From Cladochytrium replicatum (Eukaryota > Chytridiomycota > Chytridiomycetes > Cladochytriales > Cladochytriaceae), in the NCBI GenBank assembly GCA_025526935.1, contig JAHLKD010000090.1, forward strand, positions 62,001 through 126,000: a stretch of 64,000 nucleotides of DNA, read 5' to 3'. The first letter of the stretch is position 1. Each line of letters starts with the position of its first letter. Shown one piece after another: positions 55,836 to 64,000 of this stretch. The notes beneath the pieces are model-generated. The model searched no databases. It was given only the letters and a program-made list of their open reading frames with translations, and was not told the DNA's origin. The position numbers and the translations under genes are program-made.

Positions 55836-56389
55836 TACTGTGGGAGGTAGAGAATGTGCTTTCTTATTTATCCATCTTTATCAATGGCATTGCGGGTCCG
55901 TGACGCTGGCGCAATTTTTTTAGATTAAGATGCAAGATCGCACCAATGAATTTTTATGGGAAGGGGTGCAACATTATATAAGCACACAGAGATGTACTAT
56001 AATTTGGTACGTTACACTGGCGAGGACCCTATACCAGCGCTAAATGACTCAGCTAGACATTTGGGACATTCAAACATCTGTATCGCTTGAAGAACAGAGA
56101 TGGTGTTCGAGTCTCTCGACCAAGAAAGTTTGACAAACGGGTACAAACTTGGCAGAAAAGTAAATTTTTATCACCACTTTGGATTTATAATCCGAAAATT
56201 TGGGGGTGGGTTGCAATGAACGACCCAAAGCGAGAGTTTAACCCACAGACCCCAAACATCCAGGCTGGCCAGTTTCCGTCCTATCGAGGCTCTGTCTGTT
56301 GTGAGACTGGGCTTTTGAGTTTTCATGGCTTTCAATGGAGAAACATGACTGATCTTTGGGAGTATAACCACATTACAACGGAAACACTT

Positions 56390-56590
56390 ACGGTCCAACA
56401 CCAGCCATGGAGGTCGAAAAAACTCCAACATGAGGCTCTTGCGACGCATCTGATCCACGATAACGCTTTGAACTGGGACATTTTTTGACTTTTCCAGTGT
56501 GAAGCCGAACGCGAATCCGGTGGCCGCGGAGCAAGTCCACGCGCGCAAGCGGTTTGAACGGTTTTGAGGATTCAGGAACGGTCACAGTTG
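56390..56590 (-). pseudogene. Broken duplicate of YeeE/YedE first exon
   Basis: This stretch repeats the first exon of the neighbouring transporter: SAATGFAFGFTLEKSKNVPV, then QSVIVDQMRRKSLMLEFF against SSAAVGFAFGFALEKAKVYV…SVIIDQMRFKSLIMLEMY. A splice donor GTAAGT (56390) sits at the homologous place. In a T-run just before it the frame is off by one base relative to copy 1. No downstream exons of a second transporter are visible. It looks like a tandem duplicate that has lost its body. Confidence 0.65.
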
Positions 56591-56599
56591 TGATGATTG

Positions 56600-58085
56600 T
56601 GGGCTCTTCGAACGAGTAACTTGAAGAAAATTGGGACTTCTGTTATCTTCTCGATTGAATGCTTTTCTTTTTGAGCCGCAGTGCCCTGTGTACTTTACAA
56701 ACATACAGATCTTGTGATTGGGAACGCACCTGGAGCTTGTGGAAATTTTTCTCCGGCAGTGGACCCCAAGAGACCCTGAGATATCTGTGGCTATTCATAA
56801 AATCTTTAAGATGACTCTGGTGAGCAGATGACAAGAGCATCAAAGAAGGAGAAAGACGGCACTGCTAGCATACATTCAAAGGCCCAAACTTCATCCTGAG
56901 TGATCGTGAAAAATGCTGCATCCTTATTGCCAAGCACAAAGCATGAAAAAATTTCTGAATACCCTCCAAAAACGAAGACACCGGAAACATTTGTTGGACC
57001 TAGACATCACCGGGTGGTTTCCGGAAATCACCTTTTCCACGCCGGCGAGACAGCGGCGGTGGTCTTGATTCCGTGAGATGTGGTGAGATGTGCATGGAAA
57101 GGATACATTCGTTTGTAGAGCGACAAGCAATTCAAACGTATGTTAGAAACATCTTTAGTTATCATTCAGTAGATGAGGCTTGAAACCCCCAGATCGCTCC
57201 AGCAAACGTTGCCAAAAATCGTGATCGCGCTCGATCGCTCAGAATTCAAGAGTTTATGTGACTGCATCGGGCCAATCCGAGTTTCTCGTGAGCGTGCGGG
57301 CGTTACTGCACGCCGACGGCAGTCCGAGGCGGAGATGTTATCACGATCGTGCTTTGCGACGATGGCGACCGCAAACGATGTCGACGCGGCGCGGTGGGGT
57401 CGAGAGCAGCAGAAGCGACATGGACTGCGCGAGACCTGACCGCCACCCCCGCCTACGACCGGGTTTTCGAACAACCGCGCGTTCACAGAAGTGTCGAGTA
57501 CGATTGTAGACGTGAGGGCCAAAAACAGTTACTCACGAAAACGCAAGGGGAGTGTAGCGGTGAGGAGAACGAATCGTATCGGTAACTGGTGGGAGAAGTA
57601 TTTCACGGAACGTCACTTCAACTCAAACCGGGAGCGCGTGCTTTTGACACATGAAAAGGTACGTTAGAGAGTGTTTGAATTTTCGTGCATTGTTTTTGGG
57701 TAGCAGAGAAAGGGACTAACCGCTTCTTTCTCTTTTCATTTAATTTTCACACCCATCCTCCAAACATACCTTGATGCTGGACTGAGGGACGAAACCCCAC
57801 CTTTCTTCGCGGTGACGACTCTTATCGATTTGATTCTTGGCCGCATCCCTTCTTTAGGGGTTGTGGGGGTGCGCTTATTGTTCTGGCTTGTCAACGGGCA
57901 AAGGCAAAGTTGAGATGCTTCAAATTTGTGTGGTCATACATACAAGTTCAACTAAAGCCCAGCATGAAAGTTTCCCCGCAAACAAGCAATCATCCCCCCC
58001 GATACCTTCATAATGATGACCCTCCATCGATCCGCAATTATTTCACGTTCATACAAAACAACATTTTCGAGATCTGATATCAACA
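56600..58085. other. Intergenic or unresolved region
   Basis: ORFs at 57166-57522 (minus) and 57173-57585 (plus) overlap and show no motif. No RNA gene is recognised. Confidence 0.35.
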
Positions 58086-58092
58086 TAGTGCC

Positions 58093-58543
58093 TTACCGTC
58101 CGCCCCTCCCCCTCCCGCGATCCAGCCCACCGCCCCTCCCACCGCCTCTATACCCTCCCGGTCCCGCACCACCGCGTCCCCTATTCCCAACCCCTTGATG
58201 ACCACCACCCCCACCTCGACCGCCACCACCCTGCCTGTTACGATACTGGTCCTCTCTGACTGTGTCGACGACGGCGTCTGGGATGCGGAGGTACTTTATT
58301 GTCGCGCCGCGAATGTAGACTTCGGGTAGCTTCCAGAAGCGTTCGCCGTCTGGAGCGGTCACGATGACGCCTTTGAGGTTGATGTTCATCCAGTTGTCGC
58401 AGTTGACCAGGTGGCCGTTGTATGTTTCACCTATGCGAGAGATCAATATACTTAATGTTGAGTAGGTTGCATAGCATACCGGTCTTGAGTTCGAGCAGGA
58501 CCGGGTGCCCCTGAGCTGTGTTGACCAGCGAGAGCGGCAGCAT
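58093..58543 (-). CDS. LSM4: U6 snRNA-associated Sm-like protein LSm4 (133 aa)
   Basis: LSm4 is part of the LSm2-8 ring on U6 snRNA and the LSm1-7 ring in mRNA decay. Two exons, 58543-58480 and 58430-58093, with a 49-bp intron, give [20 protein letters not shown] then [20 protein letters not shown]. Sm1 and Sm2 motifs are intact, the second as [20 protein letters not shown]. The C-terminus is a Gly/Arg-rich RGG tail, normal for LSm4. Length and intron-free alignment are typical. Confidence 0.96.
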
Positions 58544-58605
58544 TGAGTGTGGGAGTGTGGCTTAAACGTGAGTGTGTTAGAAGTGTTACTAGCATTCCAA
58601 TAGTA

Positions 58606-58885
58606 TTAACAATCTCGTGTGTTCTCATCGATGAAAATCATCCAGTACGGTCCTCCTCTTTCTAAGCGAACAACATCTAAGCAGATGTCATATTTCCTCT
58701 CTGGAACTTGAACCGTAAATAGGTTCTGGTACCATCTTTGTCTTATTGCAGAAGATACAATCTTCAAGAACAGAACTGTGTATAAGATCAACAGCATCAT
58801 CATTGAACTTCTGCATCCTACTCCCAAGCATGCGACCCGTACGAAGAATTGTAAGAATCGAATACTTCTGGGCAAAGCGGCACAA
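58606..58885 (-). pseudogene. Copia integrase fragment
   Basis: Two overlapping frames together read LTILRTGRMLGSRMQKFN, CIFCNKTKMVPEPIYG and DICLDVVRLERGGPYWMIFI then DENTR. This matches the zinc-binding segment and the start of the integrase core (D-x-x-GP…G..Y...FIDd.sR). It is about 90 residues, frameshifted, and ends abruptly at an LTR-like remnant. It is not closely related to the intact element at 0.6-6 kb. Confidence 0.6.
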
Positions 58886-59215
58886 TGGGGTATTTAACGG
58901 TGGAAACGCGTTCCTTTGTGTCTTCTGTTGTTATTCAGTGTGGTAAAAATTACTAAAATTACGCATTATATCAGTCCAAGGGTTTTTGTGCATTGTCTGA
59001 TTGAAGCACTATTTAGTAATCACAGTTATATTTACTTATTGGGAGCAGTCGTTTTGTAATCAAGCCATACTGCTATATAAGAGTATGCAACGCTGATTGA
59101 ATGGCGTGTATGAGTCTCCGGATCAACTCTACTCAATCACGTTAGAACGGAGTTTTCCCTACCCCGACTACACAGATCTACCACAACATTCCATATAACA
59201 ATTATCGACATTCTT
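58880..59215 (+). repeat. LTR remnant, family 2, copy 2
   Basis: Diverged copy of 25355-25700. It abuts a minus-strand integrase scrap. The divergence between the copies shows both are old. Confidence 0.6.
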
Positions 59216-60665
59216 TTGTGGTGGGGTGTTGTTTGTGGGCGAAAGGAACGGCGCTAAATGGATACTGGAGATCTTCAAAGACTGCGAAAAATTAGACCAG
59301 AAGCGATCTGTAGGAGATATTCAGGCTTCTCAACTTTCGCCTTCCTGTCTGTCTTGCTATGCTTTTTGCGTCAAAGGTAATTCCAAGCACGCCCGTCCAC
59401 CGCTCAAAAAACCTCGTATGCTAATGTCAACAATAATGTTCAAACAACTTCGTTCGTCTCACTTGGGCGGCGGGAAAGTGAAACTGAAAGACTGCTTAAT
59501 TGCGCGTACTACAAGCCAAAACACCCATGTTTGCGAATGGCGACCTCGTGATTCTTGAAGGAGGGAATTCAACACACCAAATCGACGTGAATAGCAGCAA
59601 ATGGAAAAGAATGAGACCTGAGAGGTGCTCTGCAATCGGCGGAGTGATGTCACCAATCATGAGCTGCACTCGATGGAAATCGCCTCACCCCTCTATCGAT
59701 GGAGATTGGCGGACGTAATCCATTCACGGGGCTCTCATGATCAGTGTATTTTGCGTATTGGTGACACAGTGTGGAGCGCTCGTTGTGAGTCCGTTGGTGC
59801 GCCTTCAGATTCAAGGCTAACTCAGCGCGGTATAAACTTTGGCCTCTCCGTAAAGTCTTCAACCTAACTATCCCAGAAGGACTCAATGGAAGCTCGACTA
59901 ATCCGATCAGGCTGTGACTTTTTTTTTGTTGGAGGGCAGATTCAAGCAAACAATCGTCTTTGGACGGAAACAGAATCCGCCTCATCGCAGCAGTCAAAAA
60001 ATATGGGAACATCTTGGCACTTGGATTCGTTTTTAATGATAGTATGGAGGTTGAGTGGGGTGCACGACGCCTTTGTCCGAAAAATACGGGGTGATGTAAG
60101 ACAGACGGCCGTGTACATATACTTGAAGCACCTTGTAGGCTTTGGGAAACCAACGTGATGCTCCTCCGATGATAACGTTGGACTTCCGATAACCACCGCG
60201 GCCGCAGTGCCGGCGGAAAGCCATGCGAAGTCGTAGAATCCACGATAGCAATCACTCCAAGTGCCATTTTACACCTTCCTGGGCGTTTTCGGTTGGTTGC
60301 TGATTCTCGTGGCAGTCGTCCAAATTGTCGGAATCGTGCTACTACATCTCCAGTGAGGGAGGAAGGTTTGGTGGGGGCTTTTGTTGACGAAGCATGCAAT
60401 AACATCGTTGGAAAGTCAATCCAGCATATGCTATCAACAGCTGTGCTGGTGCACATCAAGCAATTGGATTATCTCAAGATGTCACACTGCGGAGTTTTGA
60501 CATAAAGGATGGAGCAGAATATCGAGAAACATTCGGTTGTACAGATCTCCACCGAATATATGTTGCACCATCATCTGTAGCTGGTGCTGGCTCGCCATTC
60601 TCGACTCTTTCTTGTAATATTATTGGATATCGCACACAAATGCTTCTAGCCATTAAATCGAAACT
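59216..60665. other. Unresolved region
   Basis: ORFs of 110-269 codons on both strands overlap with no recognisable motif. On the minus strand a stretch near 60260-60150 reads DCYRGFYDFAWLSAGTAAAV, which could be a membrane segment, but I found no consistent exon chain. Confidence 0.3.
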
Positions 60666-60673
60666 GCACAATC

Positions 60674-62674
60674 TCAACCAGAATACCAATCCAAAAAGAG
60701 CAGCGTCCCACTCGCACAAAGCAAGAATACAATCACCCACCACCTCGAGTCCGCCATATGCTTCTTTGCACTCCGCAGCTGCAAGTTTGCAAGCTTCATC
60801 GTCTCCGTCGACTCGATCGCTTCCTCGTGCAGAGTTGTAATGATCTCGTCCTGCGCCGCGAGATGCTGCGACAGCTGTGTCTGTAGCGACGAGATCTCCG
60901 CCAACGATTGCGTGGCGCTCCTAAACAAGTGTTAAGAAAAACAAGAGTCGGTGCGAAATTTGGGTGAAATACTTTACCTGACTTGATCAAGATCCGATTC
61001 CAACGACGCCAAAAGCTCCGCGTTCTCGCTTTCAAGAGCCATAAGCTGCAACGGCGACAACTGCGCTTCGACCGCGACGCTCTTCCTGTCTTCCTCCACA
61101 AGCGGTCGTGTCCGCGATGGCCCCCCTTTCAACCCTTTCTTTCTCTTCCTCAAGCCTTCATCGGCATCCGTCCGTCGTTCGGGACTCCTCGACTTCCCTC
61201 TGACCCTCGCACCGCCATCATCCCGATCGCCCGCCTTCCTCTCTTCAAAAACCTCGGATCCAACACGGCTCGACAGCGTGGATCTCAAACTCGACAGCGC
61301 GCCCGCGCTCACGATCCCAGCGCGCTGAATCAGCCTCGCGCCCGCAACGACAGCCTCAGCCGCCGCGGTCGCAGTCGCAGCGCCGACATTGGATAAACTC
61401 AGCTCGCCCTCGCGTGTTCGTAAACTCTCACCGTCATCGAAGGAGGCGAGTGCAGCCAGAGTCGCTCGGATCTCTTCGTCGGTATCGAGGGGTCGTGGAG
61501 GGGCTCGATTGGGTGTGATGGCGCTGGGAGTTTCGGGGGCACGACGGTTCAGGGAGCGCGACCGTGGAGGGTTGTTTGGGGTTTCGGTCTCGGTTTCGGG
61601 AGAGGATGAGGAGGAAGAGTCGAAGAGGTCGTCTGGGTCATCGGTTTCCCACCCTGAGCCGGTTTCTGTGTCTGGTTGTGTGGCGGAGGTGGAAGAGATA
61701 GCGAGGGGAGAGGAGCCGTGTAGCTTTTTGGGAATAGCTGCTCTCGGTGCTCTTGGGATATTTTGGGATGGACGAGGGTCGGGTCGTTTAGAATCGACTG
61801 GAGAGAGAACACCTGCATATGTTGCGCTGAGCGAGTGATAATATGTCAGAACTTTAGCTACAACAGTAAACCACGAAAATTCGAACCTGTCATTGGATTT
61901 GAGGATGGTCAGCTCCAGTCTCTTTTGCTGCATCTCTCGCTGTATCGACGACACGTCCTTCAACCTCTTTTGCAAGATCCACAGAATTGATGTTCGATGC
62001 TGCGACAGGATTGCTTTGTGCGCATCAGGGACTGTCAATGTGGTTGTCAACGCAAAAATATTGGAGAAGAATCCTTGAAACCCGGTTTGAGAAGTCAATC
62101 CAAGTGCAGCTGCTGGGACCGACAGCGATTCGAGTTTTGCTTTGCATATCAAACATCAAACTCGATGAGTTCACATCGAACCGAAAGTTACACCGATTAC
62201 TCACCAGCCATGGCAGACATCAACTCGATTCGTTTGATTGCGGCTTTCACAAACAGCTGGGTGTGTGCATCGAGAGCTTCGCGCTCTACGTCGGACATTG
62301 GCGCAACTCCATAAGAGAGCAACCACTCCGGAGAAGTGGGCAACTGGATTGGCAGGATTGACCAATCCAAATCGAGATCGGCATTGTTTCCATCGTCGAG
62401 CTTGATTTGTTTCAAGTTGAGGTACGGCCTTCGTGCAAGCAAAAGAAAGTTTTCGAGATGCGTCAGCTGCCGAGACTGAACATACGGTGGTGGTGGTTAG
62501 AACGGCAAGGATTAATGGATTCTGCAGTACCAGACGCAATGCCTCTTCCGTGAATGGGTCTTTTGACGAGGCCTTGTTCTTTGTTGGCACGCACGCCGTC
62601 CACTCTCTCACGTCCAGCACCGCGCTGCCCTCCGATGCCCGCAGGATTTCCCTGAAGGTGCTCGCCCTGTCCAT
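60674..62674 (-). CDS. Syntaxin-18/Ufe1-like ER SNARE (551 aa)
   Basis: This Qa-SNARE acts in Golgi-to-ER retrograde fusion. Five exons join in frame: 62674-62531, 62475-62205, 62031-61887, 61826-60978 and 60920-60674. The N-terminus (MDRASTFREILRASEG…) and the helical N-domain (RQLTHLENFLLLARRPYLNL, MSDVEREALDAHTQLFVKAA) fit syntaxin-18. A disordered Ser/Pro/Glu linker of about 200 residues follows, longer than usual. The SNARE motif spans the last splice (LMALESENAELLASLESDLD, then QVRSATQSLAEISSLQTQLS). The C-terminal anchor is WWVIVFLLCASGTLLFLDWY, matching the family's LLFLDWY ending. It is divergent from the acetyltransferase gene, with 97 bp between the ATGs. Confidence 0.88.
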
Positions 62675-62708
62675 TCAAAAGCACCACGTATGCGTGTGGC
62701 TTTGTGTA

Positions 62709-62716
62709 CTATAAAA
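62709..62716 (+). promoter_or_regulatory. TATA box of acetyltransferase gene 1
   Basis: TATAAAAG, 56 bp before the ATG at 62772, in the 97-bp divergent promoter shared with the syntaxin gene. Confidence 0.6.
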
Positions 62717-62771
62717 GCTAGAAAGCTCCTCAACCATTAGACACTTTCTAGAACTGCAAATCAATCCCGAG

Positions 62772-63684
62772 ATGTCCCCAGGAGCCGAGCATGCGCCAGA
62801 GTCAGAGGAGGAGGCCCTCATGCTGGCCGGGAAGCCGTACCTTGCTTCGGATCAGCACCTCGTGAACTTGCGAGCTCGCTGTCGGAAGTACATCCAGAAG
62901 TGAGCGCTACCCATCAAACAAACTGAGCTGTAAACTGAGGTCTCGATTTCCAGATACAACACGCTCATCATCCCCGATCAGCTCGAGGAGGCGACGGAGC
63001 TTCTCAAGGAGCTCACGGAAGGTCGAACTGCGGTTGAAAAAGTCTTCATCGAGCCCCCGTTCCGCTGCGACGTGAGTGAACTGACTAAACGATGATCAGC
63101 CTTTTGCGCTAACCCAACCGTCTCTACTTCTGACTCAGTATGTAAGCCTGACTAGACGCTTCAAGCTTCCCAACCATGTTTTTCTCTAATCTATCTGCAA
63201 TCCGTAGGGCCGTAACCTTCGATTCGGGAAGAACGTTTACATGGTGCTCTCGCTAGGTTTCGATTATATTTATATTGCTAAATCTCAACCACTATCTTTC
63301 GAAGAATTTTGGATGTGTTATCCTAGATTGTGCGAAGGTTACTTTCGGCGACAACGTGCTGCTCGCGCCTAACGTTCAGATCTACGCCGCCACGCACCCG
63401 CTCGACCACATTGAGCGCCGTGGACGCGAATTGGCCTACGAGATCACGATTGGTGATGACGTCTGGATTGGTGGTATGTGTGTCGCTGTGATTCAATGGG
63501 TTGTTGACTGATCAGCATTCTCAATTTAGGTGGTGCAATCATCCTTCCTGGAGTGACAATTGGATCACGTAGTGTTGTCGGGGCCGGCTCTGTTGTGACC
63601 AAAAGCGTTCCTGAGGACGTGGTGGTTGCCGGCAACCCAGCTCGTGTGATCCGACACATCAAACAGTCTACCACTGCCGCTTGA
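62772..63684 (+). CDS. Maltose/galactoside/nodulation O-acetyltransferase-like enzyme (202 aa), with a 3-nt microexon
   Basis: A left-handed beta-helix (hexapeptide-repeat) acetyltransferase using acetyl-CoA on a sugar hydroxyl. Exons: 62772-62899, 62954-63071, 63139-63141, 63208-63243, 63305-63473 and 63530-63684. The N-terminal maltose-acetyltransferase domain starts [20 protein letters not shown]. The catalytic region reads [51 protein letters not shown] (active-site His in THPLD), [20 protein letters not shown] and [14 protein letters not shown]. The Tyr of the conserved DYG comes only from the 3-nt exon TAT, flanked by perfect AG and GTAAGC. The family is mostly bacterial but common in fungi. 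The next gene is a tandem copy. Confidence 0.9.
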
Positions 63685-63821
63685 TTTAAAAACTATGATT
63701 CCTCATGTATTAAAACCTCCTCAGCGACTGCAATAATGGAATAATAATGACACCGTCGACGCAATTTTAATTGTGCTCCTGCAACTTGATTTGGTCACCG
63801 TCGTGACACACTCAGAGCAAC

Positions 63822-63830
63822 TATAAAAAG
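63822..63830 (+). promoter_or_regulatory. TATA box of acetyltransferase gene 2
   Basis: TATAAAAAG, 50 bp before the ATG at 63872, the same layout as gene 1. Confidence 0.6.
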
Positions 63831-63871
63831 GTTGCAACACTAATGCGCTGGCCCCCAGATCATCGTCCGAA

Positions 63872-64000
63872 ATGTCAAACCCAACAAATGACCCCGAGCC
63901 TGAATGCGAGGCAGAGGCCCTCATGCAAGCTGGCAAGCCGTACGACGGCTCAGATCCTTTCCTTACGAGCCTGCGATCTCGAGCCAGAAAAGTTCTGCAC
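63872..64000 (+). CDS. Second maltose/galactoside O-acetyltransferase-like gene, cut by window end
   Basis: The first 43 codons (MSNPTNDPEPECEAEALMQA, then GKPYDGSDPFLTSLRSRARK) align with the start of the gene 188 bp upstream ([20 protein letters not shown]). The two are tandem duplicates in the same orientation with matching TATA placement. The rest lies beyond the window. Confidence 0.85.
   Translation, partial: MSNPTNDPEPECEAEALMQAGKPYDGSDPFLTSLRSRARKVLH

Noticed and set aside
59650-60459. 269-codon minus-strand ORF
   Set aside because: Composition is even in all frames, overlapping ORFs compete, and no motif or neighbour supports it.
1-64000. CRISPR arrays, operons, rRNA genes
   Set aside because: No regularly spaced repeats, no prokaryotic gene spacing and no rRNA segments were seen; the genes carry spliceosomal introns.

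Overview
The window looks like nuclear DNA of a fungus, most plausibly a zoosporic (chytrid-like) one. Genes are dense, on both strands, and broken by short GT-AG introns, mostly 45-75 bp. They encode plainly eukaryotic proteins: LSm4, DRG1, the APC/C subunit CDC16, a syntaxin-18 SNARE, a Set3/MLL5-type PHD-SET protein and a Zn2Cys6 regulator. A calaxin/EFCAB1 homologue (15.95-17.1 kb), an outer-dynein-arm protein, points to a flagellated stage.

Layout. 0.6-6.0 kb: a Ty1/copia retrotransposon with two identical 95-bp LTRs and a 5-bp target duplication, but lacking the N-terminal half of reverse transcriptase. 6-24.5 kb: host genes, namely two unrecognised proteins, a secreted cysteine-rich protein, a Zn2Cys6/PAS-like regulator, calaxin, a DUF4203/TMEM198-like membrane protein with a secreted repeat-bearing N-terminus, a disordered protein and a kelch-like gene. 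25.3-28 kb: transposon debris (LTR remnant, Pif1/Helitron-type helicase remnant). 28.2-33.9 kb: CDC16, a MoaD/MOCS2A-type sulfur carrier, an FMN-binding PPOX-like protein and a Nudix hydrolase. 33.9-37 kb: an AT-rich island with a decayed D5-like primase/helicase (giant-virus type) and degenerate ankyrin-like WWK repeats. 38.5-58.5 kb: a SPRY membrane protein, DRG1, an arrestin/SH3/glycine-rich-domain locus, RNA 3'-phosphate cyclase, the very large PHD-SET protein, a YeeE/YedE sulfur transporter with a broken duplicate exon, and LSm4. 58.6-64 kb: a second LTR remnant with an integrase scrap, syntaxin-18, and tandem maltose/nodulation-type acetyltransferases, the second cut by the window edge.

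The most interesting items are the viral-like D5 remnant in the AT-rich island; a two-copy conserved element (18.3-18.5 and 37.0-37.2 kb, both minus strand) with TATA-like boxes, hairpins and a possible Sm-like site, which may be an unrecognised structured RNA; a 3-nt microexon in the acetyltransferase gene that supplies the family's conserved Tyr; and the recently inserted but internally deleted copia element. Several intergenic stretches (10.6-12.1, 14.7-15.9, 17.1-18.3, 26.3-28.2, 37.2-38.5, 56.6-58.0, 59.2-60.6 kb) gave nothing I can name. All homology calls were made by eye, without database searches; splice sites were placed by reading frame, GT-AG rules and family alignment.
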